Part shown: in pieces, positions 53,051 through 64,000 of the stretch
Layout: every line of letters begins with the position of its first letter
Numbering within the stretch: position 1 is the stretch's first letter
NCBI GenBank assembly: GCA_036924285.1
Contig: JAYKYS010000002.1
Coordinates: forward strand, 6,572,001 to 6,636,000
DNA length: 64,000 nt
Reading direction: 5' to 3'
DNA from: Asterella californica
Taxonomy: Eukaryota; Streptophyta; Marchantiopsida; Marchantiales; Aytoniaceae
Translations under genes and position numbers: made by a program
The notes under the pieces: model-generated
The model's input: the letters and a program-made list of their open reading frames with translations, nothing else
What the model was told of the DNA's origin: nothing
The model's database searches: none

Positions 53051-54352
53051 ATGGTCGAAGGAGAAGCAAGGAACCAGGATGTCTCCACCACAGAAATCGA
53101 AATGGAGAAGAAACGGAGTAGGCTCCAAACCCAACAGAACTCGGGTGAGATTAAGTCAGGCGAAGATGGAGGGAACGAAGTCTCGGGAAGGACGCCTAAA
53201 CCCTCTGAAGTCCAAGAAACGTCAGATCACCTTAGAGCAAGAGGCAACCTTGAAGAAAAGCCGCGAACAGGAACAAAAAGAGCACCTGCAAAGCACAAGG
53301 ACGGAGAAAGCAAATGCGGGGGAATCAATAGCAAAGGAAGATCTGGAGCTAAGGCATTATCTAAGGAAAAAGCAGACACAGCCGAAGAAAGACCGGGGCA
53401 GAAAGTTAACACAGAAAGAGGGGAGGAGCCTGACGTACCGAGGACTGTAAAATCTCCTCATGTCACACAAGTCTCGACTTCAAAAGAGAAAGAAAGCAAA
53501 AGCGAGCCACCTAAAACCAACTGCTGGTCAAGGCTGATAAAATCACTCTATAAAGAGAGAGATAATTCATACCTCGAAGGACTGGACCTCAAGGAAGGCA
53601 AAAACCTGCCTGACGAGGAGCTGTTGGAAGCACTGAGCAACATCAAAGAAAATCAGCAACTTGGCGAGTGCAAAAATGGGGTGATTGTAGACCTGAACAG
53701 AGACCTCGTCGCAAGCAGACTGATGCAACTAAAAAGATCGGCGGTGGTACTATCCACAGTCGACTGCAGCCAATCCAGAGACGTCTTCAAACTCTGAGTT
53801 TTCAAGTGCCTAGAACCAAATCTAGGAGTAAACGTTATACAATTAAGAATGCTGAGTAGAAAGCATTTTCTTGTTGTACTAAACGGGGAAGAACAAAAGA
53901 AACAAATTTTACAAATGTCCCCACTATACTACAACAAGCGAATTGTTCTAGCTGCTCCTTGGAAACAGGCTTTAAAACTCATGCAGAGAGTTCAAGAGCA
54001 GTGGCAGTTTGGTTAGACTTACCTCTAGTCGACCCTACGTTTGAAGTGGGGGCGGACGAGCTGCTAGGAGCGATAGGGCCGGTTCTTTACAGAACAACGA
54101 GTGAAGTCAACTAACAGATACCTCCACATCAGAGGATGTATACTGGTGGATCCGGATACAGAACTCAAAGATCACATCTTAATCCGCATCGGAGTTGGAG
54201 AACCTATAGTGCAACCGATCACGTACCAATCGCTCTCCGATTCCTGCTTTGTCTGTAAACAAAAAGGACACTTTGTCAAAAACTGTCCATATAGACGCAA
54301 AGCAGCAAGGACCTCGCTAGCAGAAGGGCCAAGGCTGTCAACAGGACAGCAA
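53051..54352 (+). pseudogene. LINE ORF1 (RNA-binding protein), frameshifted
   Basis: ATG at 53051; the first frame is open to 53797 and is a Lys/Glu-rich leader. After a frame change come segments like the DUF4283-type domain of plant L1 ORF1 (LSRKHFLVVLNGEEQKKQIL, RIVLAAPWKQALK, VWLDLPLVDP), then in another frame the knuckle CFVCKQKGHFVKNC (near 54250). At least two frame changes and a stop lie between the parts. It would bind LINE RNA. A further open stretch (54513-55061), Glu/Lys/Gln-rich, may be its tail. Confidence 0.7.
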
Positions 54353-55425
54353 TAGGAGGCAGCAGAAGGTGGAACCAAAGTGGCTCAAGGAGAAGAACCT
54401 AACAAAGGAGATGGTTTTACACAGGTCACGAGAAAGCAAAAAAGAGGAGGAAAAATGATTGGAAAATGGGTAGAGATAACACCTGCGAACAATCGTTTCG
54501 ATGCATTAAGCATTGAGTCAGATGATCAGGACTCTAACCAAGTCCATAATTGTAACTGAGAAGGACGGAGGGCTCAGAAAGGATATCCCTTCTCTCCCAT
54601 CCATCAGAGCACCGCAGGAAACGTCTCTGCAGGAAGCAAACAAGATCAAGAGCGGCCAAAAGGGAAACTTAGAGGAACCAAGACAGACAACTCAAGAGAA
54701 GAAGAGAATCTCTGACACGAATGCAACGAGCAACAATGAGCGAGACACTAGGGAGGAATCGGAAAGAAGGGAAGGGAAGAAGGCACAAGAGGATTTTACA
54801 AGAGAGAAAGACCCGCTAACATGTTACAAGTTGAAGGGAAGGGAGGAGAACAGGACACAGGAAAGCACCACAAGCCACCTACAGACTCAAGAAGGGAGTC
54901 AAGCTCAAGGAGATCAGCAGGAGAAGGAAATAGAAGGATCAATGTCATTCACCGAAAGAAAGATCTCAGAAGAACAGCCGGAAGAAGACATGGATCAGGA
55001 GAATGAGGACCCAGGAGAAGACAGGGAGATAGACCCGCCAAACATACAGGAACAGGAATGAGGACCAGACACAGGATTTCGATGGGGAAGCGAAACAAGC
55101 TTACAGGAAAGGCCGGACCTCACAAATAAGGAGGACAGGATAGAGTTTTTTCCCTTAAACTCCCCGCTACAAGGACTGGAACGAGAGGCTATGAGAGAAC
55201 TAGATCTCAACGCTCAGGCAAAAAAAAGAGTCTCCAAAAAGACCAGTCCCCCCTTCGCACCTATCACCTCAAGTGGAAGTTTCACTGGAGCAGGGGGCAG
55301 AGCGATAGAAATCAGAGAGAAAATCAGGAAATCAGCGAGACTACAACGTTCGAAAGGAGATTCAGCAGCAAGCAGGTGGATGATCTAAATCAAGGCTAAT
55401 ATATCCAATGCAAAAAAATCTCAAG

Positions 55426-58400
55426 ATGACCACCTGGAACGTGAGAGGACTAGGGGATCCTCATAGAACATCGATCATTCGCCGCTGGATGGATAGAGAA
55501 AGAGAACCAGTGGACATCATCTCCCTGCAAGAATTAAAGACAGAAGAAACAGATTAGAGCACAACTTAAATGTTATCCTTCCGCAAGGCACGAAAGTCAC
55601 AGACTACAATGAAGAAAGAAAAGACGGAGCTTCTCTATTGATGAGATCTCACATCCAAGTGGAGGACGTAGGGACTAAAGGAGACGGAACGGTGGCATGG
55701 ACTATTGTCTCCTCGATGATAAGATCTCTAGGGGTAGCAGCAGTGTACGTTTCCAACAACAGAGAAAAAAAGAGATAACTTTGAGAATGGCTAGGGACTA
55801 AAATACGGAACGGCCCGTGGGTGCTTATGCGAGATTGGAACATTTGTTGAACTTCCTGATGATAGTATAGAGCCCTCTCCCTGCTGCACGGAAGTGAACT
55901 CCGGCTATGGCGAAACACCTTACTTGTCGACGTCTATTTTAGCGCAGCCTCGAAGGAGGGACCATCCTTCACTCGGCAAGTCAAAACAAGGTCCAGGTTC
56001 GACCAAGCCCGGTTAGATCGGATCTACCTTTACGACAGAGCAGAATGGTGTCACACAGTCACATAGCTGGTCCACGACGGCAGGCAAACATTATCGGACC
56101 ACATACCGAGCTGATCATCGAGCTAAAACTGAAGGAGGAAGGGAACAATGCCAAGATAAAAAGATCTACTTACTTTAAAATGGACGTCGAATATCTGAAA
56201 GAGCCAAGAGTCAGGGGAGAAGTTAAAAAAGCGTGGTAGAATCACTCCCAAGACAAGACGACCCGAGAACCAAATGGGTCTTAGCTTGGAGAAGGGTGCG
56301 GAGAACCCTTATGAAGGAGAAAAGAGAAAGAACGAGCAGATTACAACCGAGGGCCAACCTGGAGGAAGAACTAGTGATCCTCAGGGTCAGAGCAAGGACT
56401 GACAATTCTACAGCTCTTCACCTAGAGTTAAGAGAAAAAGAGTGCTACCTAAGAAAAAAGGAACACCAGGACGCCTGTCTATGGAGAAAGAGAAGTAGGA
56501 TTAGATGGCTGAGAGAAGGGGAAGCTCCATCTAGATATTTTTTCGTGCAACTAAAAGCCAAACACAGCAGAGAAGAACTAAAAGCTGTTACGCTAGAAGA
56601 AGGGAATATAACAGAAGATCATGAAGAGATACTGCACATGATCCACAGATACTACTCGGACCTGTACAAAGAGGACACAGTGGCGACCGCCAACACAGCA
56701 CAACAGGAGAAGATACTAAGCTTGACCTCGAAATTCATAACAGAAAAGGAGAATACTCACCTGAGAGTTATCCCAACAGAGGAAGAGATAGAAGAGGTGA
56801 TCATGAGCTTTCTCAAAGAAAAGTCTCCAGACGTGGACGGAGTTACCTACGAAATGATCCAAGTATGCTTACCCTTCATCAAAGTTGACTGCATAGAAAT
56901 GGGTAATGCATTCTGGGCGAGTGGTACGATAGACGAGAAAACACTCCAAGGTGTCGTCAAGCTAATCAAGAAAAGAGGAAACAGAGCTGACCTAGGCAAC
57001 TGGAGCCCATCTCCCTCCTTACAGCTACATATAAAATTCTCAGCAAACTACTCGCAAAAAGATTAAAAAGAGTGGTGGGGTCAGTGATGGACGAGCAGCA
57101 GACAAGCTTTATACAAGGGCGAGATATTTTTGACAATATTCTAAGCTTCAAGATGAGACAAGAGATGATAGAGAGCTTAGGACAACAGGCGCTCTTCTTC
57201 AAAGTTGATTTCATGAAAGTCTATGACATGGTATCATATGATTACCTGTGGGACACGATGGCATACATGAACTTCGACAGCCACTTTATCACCTTGCTAA
57301 GGGGTTTGACTCTTGGAGGTACCTCTAAAATCCACATCAACGGTGCTTTCACAGAAGGGTTCCATCTCAGCATAGGAGTTTGCCAAGGATGTCCGGTAGC
57401 GCCGTACCTGTTTGCTATTGCAACGCAGCCTCTAATGAACATGTTCAAGGATGCTCAGAGAACGGAGAAAGTGCAAGGCATTCAAGTCAGCGAAGAACAG
57501 AGCCTACTCACCAATTATTTGCAGACGACACGGATCTGATGATAAAAGATACTGAAGAGTGTTTCTTAGAAACCCAAGAAGTGATAAAGCGGTACGAAGA
57601 GATCTCGGGTGCAGCACTCAACCTAAGCAAATCCTAGTGATTCCTCTAGGCATGAGAATCTTTCTGACCTGGCTGGAGGAAACAAGCTGCGTCATAGCTC
57701 GGCCAGGTCAGATCCTCAAGTACCTAGGGGTGTCGATCGGAGTAGGGCTGAAGGAATGTCAAGTGGTAGATTCCTTAGTGGAGAAACTACAAAAGAAGCT
57801 CCAACATTGGACGAATTGCCTTTTGTCTGGACTAGCAGAGTGATTCTTCTACAACATGTCCTTAGAAGCATTCTAGCCTACCAGCTAACGTGCCTAAACT
57901 GCTTGTCAGAAGGTTTCAAAAAGATGGAAGGAGTCTACCGTGCCTTTCTGTGGGGGAGAAATGAGGAGGGCCGAAACAAATCCCCCCTGGTGGCATGGGA
58001 CACGATAACAACCAGCAAGGAAGAGGGAGGGTTAGGAATAACTCCCTTCTCGGTGGTTGCTCAAGCGCTGAAAGTGAAATACATAGGCAAGCTATTGTCA
58101 GGAGGACAACAAGAGTGGAAAGGAGTCGCTAAGTGGGGACTCAAAGAGGCCCTAACAAAAAAGACGCACAAAAGACAACGTCTGGGTGGTCAGCCAAAGA
58201 AGGTCTTCTCATGACACCTAACCTACTATGCAAAACACTTCCAACTTTAAACTCACTTCTACAAGGATGGAAATAGATTCAAGCGAAGCTGATACTAACC
58301 GGGTCCCTTCTCGAATTAAAGAGGGATCTGAGGATAGAAAAAGCAGCAGAACGGTGGCAATGCAAATCCAAGATCAGTGATCGGGAAAAAGGAGCAGCCT

Positions 58401-59149
58401 TGAAGGAAGCCAGAAAGCGGAGATTCACAACAATCAGGTGCATTAAAAATTTTGATCTTATCCAAGGATTGGAGAATTGCCGACTAGGAGGAAACACTGA
58501 CCTGACTGCAGAAGAGGAAATATCTGCCTTTCAAGTCTTTGTGAGATGGGAAAAGGAGACAGTACTGACCTCGAAAAGTTTAGAGATGAGCCCAAACTGA
58601 GGATGGTCAGTAAGAGACACGCTACAGACAGGGTGGACCCAGAGTTTCAGAACATGGAAGGAGTTAATTGCTAAGACTACAGCGGGAGACATTCTTCTCA
58701 GTCGAAGGTGGAGAAACACAGACTCAAGAGAAACCTGGCGAAGAAGATCGAGAGGGGTATGGACCAAAAGAGACCCGCCCAGAACTAACCTACGGCTCTG
58801 GAGAGTCTTAAATAGAGGATTCTTTACAAACAAGAGAGCACTCCAAATGAAGATTGGGGATAGAATATGCCCAAGGTGCAGGAGAGAGGAAGAGACACTG
58901 GAGCATTTATTATGGGACTGCTTCATAGTAAAGCGAAGGTGGGACCGGCTTAACATGGGTGGAAGTGATTGCGGAATCGACTACCAAGCGAGAGACGGAC
59001 TGCTAAGTATCATTGATAAAGCCATAACAATTCGCTCGGTAAACCCAACCCTCATGTACCTCACTATAGAGCACACCCAAGCTGCGTGGACAGAAAGAGC
59101 AGATACAGTCTTCAAGAACACTAAATCTGATCGCCCCCAGTGCAAATAG
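55426..59149 (+). pseudogene. LINE ORF2 (endonuclease, reverse transcriptase), broken
   Basis: ATG at 55426 opens an AP endonuclease: MTTWNVRGLGD, IISLQELKT, then a TAG at 55555-55557; later blocks DQARLDRIY and TLSDHIP follow in other frames. RT has PSRYFF, KSPDVDGVTYEM, FIQGRDIFDNIL, FFKVDFMKVYD, GVCQGCPVAPYLFA and the catalytic FADD at 57518-57529 (frame change just before). Near the C-terminus a zinc-binding segment CPRCRREEETLEHLLWDC is present (about 58867). Several stops and shifts. Confidence 0.8.
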
Positions 59150-60230
59150 TAGCAGAAGTGGTCAAATTGACGTGGGCTACTCTGAAGGAAGACGCGAGTG
59201 AAGGAAGAAAGCAAGCCTGGAAACGAGCGATGCAAACCATAGCGAATATTTAACGACATCTAAACCAGACGGGAAAAAGAGATCAGGCCACTTGATTGAT
59301 TCGAGGCATTACTATCCCACCGACAACCAAAAGCAGTCCCAGGAGAGAAAAGGACACGTTACAATGATCAAATCTAACACCAGCAACCTCGGGATCCGCA
59401 AGTTTGAAATCGTCATCCATGATAACCTCGGGAAGCAAGGGCCCCACTCTCCTGCAAGGAGCCGGCAAACAAAGTCAGACACACTGCGCCTCTTTGAACT
59501 CCAGAACATGTCCGTGCAGTTGGACGACAACAAGGACACAGAAAAGTGATCAAAAGCTCAGAATGGAAATGATTACTCTCGATAAGAGCCAGAAGAGCCT
59601 GGACCAGTACAAGCATCACACGCGGACCAAGGCGATCGAGAGTAAAGAGAACGTGATGGACTCCAGGTGCAGCACGATCTGCAAACAGAGGAGAAAACCT
59701 TCTCCCTTGAGCATCAAGACGATCAGGCAGCTTAAGAGCAAGGTTAAGAGCGGCTCCGTCAAAGTCTCTAACATCAATCCTCTTCGGTGTGTTAGTAACG
59801 ATGTCAAGAAGAGCGGCAGCCCTGCATGTGTTAATCCTGAGATCCATCAGAGCTGGAGGTCCACTAGGAAGAAAAAGTAGGCTAGTCTGACGAGTAGCAT
59901 TACGAAGATTGTTTCCATCGATGTCCTTCGCAGCAAGCCTTGGAATGTGAGCATCGAGAGCACGGTGAGCGAAAGCCTCACCATCGCCAGTTTAGAATTC
60001 ACTAGGGGCACGACCCTTACGAGAAAGACCCAGACTAGGTTAGTGGATAGCGAGGGTAGCCTCGACGTGGTAGCCTCGCGCTGCAAATGACTGGCGACCC
60101 GGCCTACCGGGTGAATAGCTTTAGAACTTGGGACCTTAGTTTGGAGGTTCGGAATCTCAACAACATTTAATAAAGTTTGGCGTGAGCGTAACGCCGCTAC
60201 TTCTTAAAAAAAATTAAAAATTAAAAAAAA
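59150..60230 (+). other. LINE 3' region and poly(A) tail
   Basis: About 1.05 kb of 3' sequence before the A-rich tail. It holds two overlapping ORFs on opposite strands (59404-59880 plus, 158 codons; 59413-59847 minus, 144 codons) with no recognised domain. Either the 3' UTR or DNA picked up by 3' transduction. Confidence 0.5.
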
Positions 60231-60448
60231 ATGGTAGGTGTTGGTACCGTAGTAGGTCGGTCCGTCGGTCAAGCAGGTGCACCGAAGAGAGCATGGGATA
60301 AAGAAGACAACAGAGGACTCATGAGCCGAAGCCGAAGGAAGGAAGTAAAGCAGAAAGAAGAGAAGAGGAAGGCAGCCGTCAGTCGAACGAGTGAAGCCGG
60401 TGACCTGTTACTTATTGAAGTGTGTTGGCAAGGGAAGCGACAGAAGAA

Positions 60449-60793
60449 TCAAGAAAAGGTAACACGACGGAATTGAAGTGAGTAGGAAAGACACTCATTT
60501 GTCAACTCACTTCTCGATTGCCTAGCCTGCTGTCGATTAGAAATGCCTTCCTGAAGCGGAGATTTAGGCTTGAGCTTAAAACTTTCTTCGGTCCTCTCCC
60601 TGAGGCGAAAGGAGGAAGCGACAGGAAGACATGGGACATCGATCCATAACGAGAGGATCCGCAAATATTTGTGCTCCTCGGGAATCATAATTGCGATGAT
60701 ATGGTTGTGATTCAGCGCCCTGATGAGAAGAGCAGATTGATCATGAGGTGTAAGTTGCGAAGATTTGGCTTTAGAGAGGAGCCGTAGGGCCAT
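60449..60793 (-). other. Divergent ORF upstream of the J-protein gene, doubtful
   Basis: A 114-codon ORF whose start is 39 bp from the J-protein start, on the other strand, with a plausible context (CCAATGGCC). Its first 65 residues look protein-like (MALRLLSKAKSSQLTPHDQS, NHIIAIMIPEEHKYLRIL) but match no family I know. It may be chance within the 5' UTR and promoter of the J-protein gene. Confidence 0.2.
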
Positions 60794-60832
60794 TGGAAGG
60801 AAGAACGGAAGGTTTTAGGTGGAAGGGGGAGA

Positions 60833-63800
60833 ATGGAGAGGTCACTCGGAGTCCGGGGAGTTTTCTGCCTACTTGTATTGACCACTTTGTTGCCCTGTGT
60901 GCTTTCTATCTATTGCGATGAGGATGACTGCTACGACTTGCTCGGGTAAGTTGTTCACTTGCACTGCCATTCTCAGATGCAGGTTTGTCCGCGAGATGTG
61001 TGTGCTGTCAGTGTGGTGGATTCATCTAAGACTATTATCCGATCGTGGTGTTCGAGGGCCTTGCTGTATGTGCATCGGATCTTGGACAAGGAGATTTTGC
61101 AGCGTGCGTTTTCTAGGGCTCTGATGGAAAGTTTTGTTACTGAACAGTGTGACACAGGCGTCAACAACGTCGGACATCAAAAAGGCCTATTATAAGCTCT
61201 CCTTGAAGTTGTAAGTGTGCTAATCAAGTTGAGCTTCTTAGCATAATAGTTGTAGCGTGAATTCTCAAACTGAGCAGTTAACGATCTTCTCTAGATGTTC
61301 GAGGCTGGCTACAAGGAGTCATCTACACACTTCATGTATAATTGAAGGTCGCTAGGCCAGGGCCTTCGGTGCATTGTGCACATAATTCCTCGGTGTTAGA
61401 CATCAGAGACTGCGTCAGTTGGGCACGAAGTGAAGCTTATGTATCAGGGTGTGCTTCTACGTTTAGTGGAGCTGAATTGCCTGCACGATTGTTGTTGGTA
61501 ATTATTAATTATATGTTGCAGTCATCCAGACAAAAACCCTGATCCTGAGGCCAAGAAGCAATTTATCAAAATTGCCAATGCTTATGAGGTACATTGCTTC
61601 CAAGCTCGTCATTAGATAATATTGTAAGAACTCTTCAAGGGATGTATCTGTTGGATCTTTGTGTAGTTTCGTCTCGAGATTTACATATTGCATAGTAACT
61701 GTTGTAAAAAGAACACTGTTCCTAAGTTCTTCAGTTGTTAGAATCTTTTCCTGAGGCTTTTGAGCGGTCAAGCCGCCATATTCTACAACTCCGTTGCTGA
61801 ATCGAATCTTGTTCCTGATAGTACTGTCGTGTCTGCAGATACTTGGTGATGAGGCCAAACGTGAACAGTATGACTACGCCATTGCTCATCCGGAAGAGGT
61901 ACAAAGTCCTATTTGGATATTTGTGCTCTTGCAGCTCCGACTTCTTGAGATTTATGATAATTCGCGTACTAGAGTAACGTTCGTGTCTGTTTGCAGACAG
62001 TTAAAAACTTAATTTTGGCTGGCTTCATGCTTGAAGGTTGGCATTAAATCAACAGTTAATTTGTCTCGTCTTTTCTCTCAACAGGTGTTCTATAACACTG
62101 CTCGTTATTACCAAACGTATTACGGGCCGCAAGCTGTAAGTTTTGGTTTCGGGATATAACTAACTCCGTGCACTGTCTTCCCCGTCCCGTAAATGAATAC
62201 ACATCGTGATGTAGCTCTTCCCTCAGAGATTAACCAGATTTGGGACCTTCAGTGCTGTTGAGAAATACATGCAAGTGTTCTTACACCCCTTCTCAAGGGA
62301 GGCTATGCAAGTGAGGGATCTAAATCACATAGATTAAGGGAAATGTCGGAAAGAAAATCAGCTTAGTTTGGAGTTGCCTTTAACGGGGAGTTTGTTACGT
62401 GTTTACTTCTTCCTTCGCTTGGCACTTCGTCAGCGTTTGACAGAATTTTCTGGTGGTTACTTCAGGATCTGCGTGCTGTGCTTATCGGGCTTCTCGTCGT
62501 ACTCTCAGGGTTTCAGTACTTGAACCAGTGGACTCATTACAGTAAGGTATGTTGAAGTCTTTACGAGTTCATGTCAATGCAGAAAGTAGGTGAAGTTAGA
62601 ATATACAAACTTGCCGCTGCGAGTTTCTTATCACGCCACTACAGATAGTGAGTTGGGCTTTGAGGCCTATTGCATTCTGAGCGAAGATTCTAGCATACCA
62701 AGAAAGCTGAGAAACCAGAAGCTTCTTTACCCGTGTACCAATATATACTGTAGCATCCAACATCTTAGGTTATGATAAAGGTTAAATTTTCTTTCGCTAC
62801 CAGTTAGAAGAGACCGTGAGGTCAGTAAGCTAGACACACTTAGGAAACAAAAGAGGGTGTTCTAATTAATCTGTGCTCTCCTTCCGCAGATGTTGGACAT
62901 GGTGAAACAGACTCCAGCTTACAAGAACAAGCTTAAAGCTTTGGAGCTTGAACGAAACGGTTCAGTATCCGGTAGAAAAAAAGGCTTCAAGTCAAGAACC
63001 AAGTCGGTAACTCCTTTTCGTGTCAACTCTTCCGGGTGCACTGGATGAGATTTAGTAGATATGAGGGCATGATCCATTGAAGTTTAGGCGTGATATGGAC
63101 ACTAGAGAGACGACCTGAAACCCAAGGCTCAAATTTCTAGTAAGCCCTGGTTCCTTCCAAGCATGCAGCGACATTTACTTATTGTCATCTGGAAGGCTCT
63201 ACCGGTTTTTGCTAGATGTGGAGTCCACGGCCTAGAGTGTCAGGTAATGGTAGTCGGCTGCTGCTCTAGGAACTTATATAGGGAAGTTTGGCCAAAGAAA
63301 CTGTAGAAGTGTGTTCCGTGCGTCTTGATGTTTGCACCCGCTACTTACTTGTCACCTCAATTTGGCCTGAATTTTGTCCCTCCGTCCGCAGCAAAAGAAC
63401 CTACAGTGTGTTTCCTCGCAACAGCTTGAGGTTTATCATGTGAACCCTGGATATGTGCCAACTAAATTGGAGTGCTTGGACAGAGGAGTCGACGTTGAGG
63501 AACTCAGCAAGGAACTAGAGCTGCAAATTCAAGGGGCGGAAAAGCCAACCTTGTGGAGATTAATTGGCATCCGTTTCGTCTTATTGCCCTACACCATTGG
63601 CAAGGTACTACCTTGATATTTAAATGAAACTATAAGTTGACTCGACGTTTTTTCCCGGGTTCTGTGGAGCATGATAGCAGTAAGTAAATTACACTGTCAT
63701 CGGTGGGGTATCAGTGAGAAATAAATTTTGTTTCACGGAGAATGTTAGGACGGAATCGCTGACCATGTCTGGGGTTCCCGGGACAGATTGCGATGTGGCA

Positions 63801-63913
63801 AGGACGGTGGATATGGAGATACTGGATCAAGAAATTGCCGTATACATGGGAGGATGCTGCATATCTGACGAAATACTACCTCCCCTACCCTCCCGAAGCA
63901 TGGGCTTCATTAA
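60833..63913 (+). CDS. ER J-protein of the DnaJ50 / DNAJC25 family, exons 1-9, runs on past the shown part
   Basis: Exons by GT-AG junctions and phase: 60833-60945, 61148-61210, 61522-61588, 61839-61898, 62085-62135, 62466-62546, 62890-63006, 63392-63604, 63787-63913; the last ends with one base of a split codon and the gene continues beyond the window. The ATG at 60833 starts a signal peptide (VFCLLVLTTLLPCVLS) followed by IYCDEDDCYDLLG. The J domain spans about residues 33-100 with SDIKKAYYKLSLK and HPD at residues 60-62 (61523-61531). A membrane segment AVLIGLLVVLSGFQYL is in exon 6, a basic stretch in exon 7, and the family block GAEKPTLWRLIGIRFVLLPYTIGK in exon 8. It should stimulate an Hsp70 (BiP) at the ER. 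Exon 8 starts with about 35 residues that I cannot match to the family. Confidence 0.9.
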
Positions 63914-64000
63914 GTGCGTATTTAACTGTGTCGTACATGAACACGCATATTGTCATTTTAACTTCTTCTTGTTATATGCTTCTGTGCCCTACTTTCTTAC

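Larger units (their letters stand above)
52742..60246 (+). mobile_element. L1-type LINE with 16-bp target duplication
   Basis: ATGGTAGGTGTTGGTA occurs at 52742-52757 and 60231-60246 and brackets the insertion (52758-60230), which ends in an A-rich tail (60206-60230) after an AATAAA at 60169-60174. This is the mark of target-primed reverse transcription. Inside are an ORF1 with a CCHC knuckle and an ORF2 with AP-type endonuclease, RT (FADD) and a C-terminal zinc-binding segment. Frameshifts and stops in all parts make it inactive, but the exact duplication shows it is full length and not very old. Confidence 0.9.

Noticed and set aside
60231..60476. 81-codon ORF starting in the LINE target duplication
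   Set aside because: Lys/Arg/Glu-rich, no domain, and located in the probable promoter and 5' UTR of the J-protein gene.

Overview
This window looks like transposon-rich nuclear DNA of an early-diverging land plant, most likely a moss or another bryophyte. Three things support this. The only clear host protein gene, at the right edge, is a multi-exon ER J-protein of the plant DnaJ50 / animal DNAJC25 family. Element B has the tRNA-Asp primer site and Athila/Tat-like reverse transcriptase of a plant Ty3 lineage. Rep genes resembling the replitron transposons of algae are also present. The species call is inference.

Left part (1-36287): a nest of Ty3-type LTR retrotransposons. A decayed 3' end of element Z (integrase plus LTR, 1-2286) lies beside a relic LTR, B' (2287-3726 and 36187-36287). 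B' is split by element A (3727-36186). A carries two younger insertions inside its own pol gene: element B (9652-22388) in the RNase H/integrase linker and element C (22887-33900) in the integrase. All LTR pairs have identical lengths (A 1373, B 3186, C 2510 bp) and differ at only a few positions, so the three insertions are young. B has a 5-bp target duplication (GATGG); A and C have 4-bp ones (ACGT, CCGT). Without the inserts A is about 8.7 kb.

Element B is the most unusual. Each LTR encodes a 610-codon protein lying between two TATA boxes. Its gag-protease and pol frames are separated only by a UAG followed by CAAUCA, the tobamovirus-type readthrough context. A and C share a divergent Ty3 pol (FLDD instead of YxDD, DHG protease, pol in the -1 frame after gag) and an unassigned primer site. 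C's LTR holds two tandem, related 71-codon ORFs.

Middle part (36288-52741): relic-rich intergenic DNA. It contains hairpin repeats, a tRNA-Gln(UUG) gene, fragments of A-like retroelements on both strands, and three decayed copies of a rolling-circle HUH Rep gene. All three keep the HxH and Tyr-xx-Lys motifs but carry frameshifts. An AT-rich stretch without recognisable genes follows.

Right part (52742-64000): a decayed L1-type LINE with a poly(A) tail and a 16-bp target duplication, inserted about 590 bp upstream of the J-protein start codon, then nine exons of that gene, which runs off the window.
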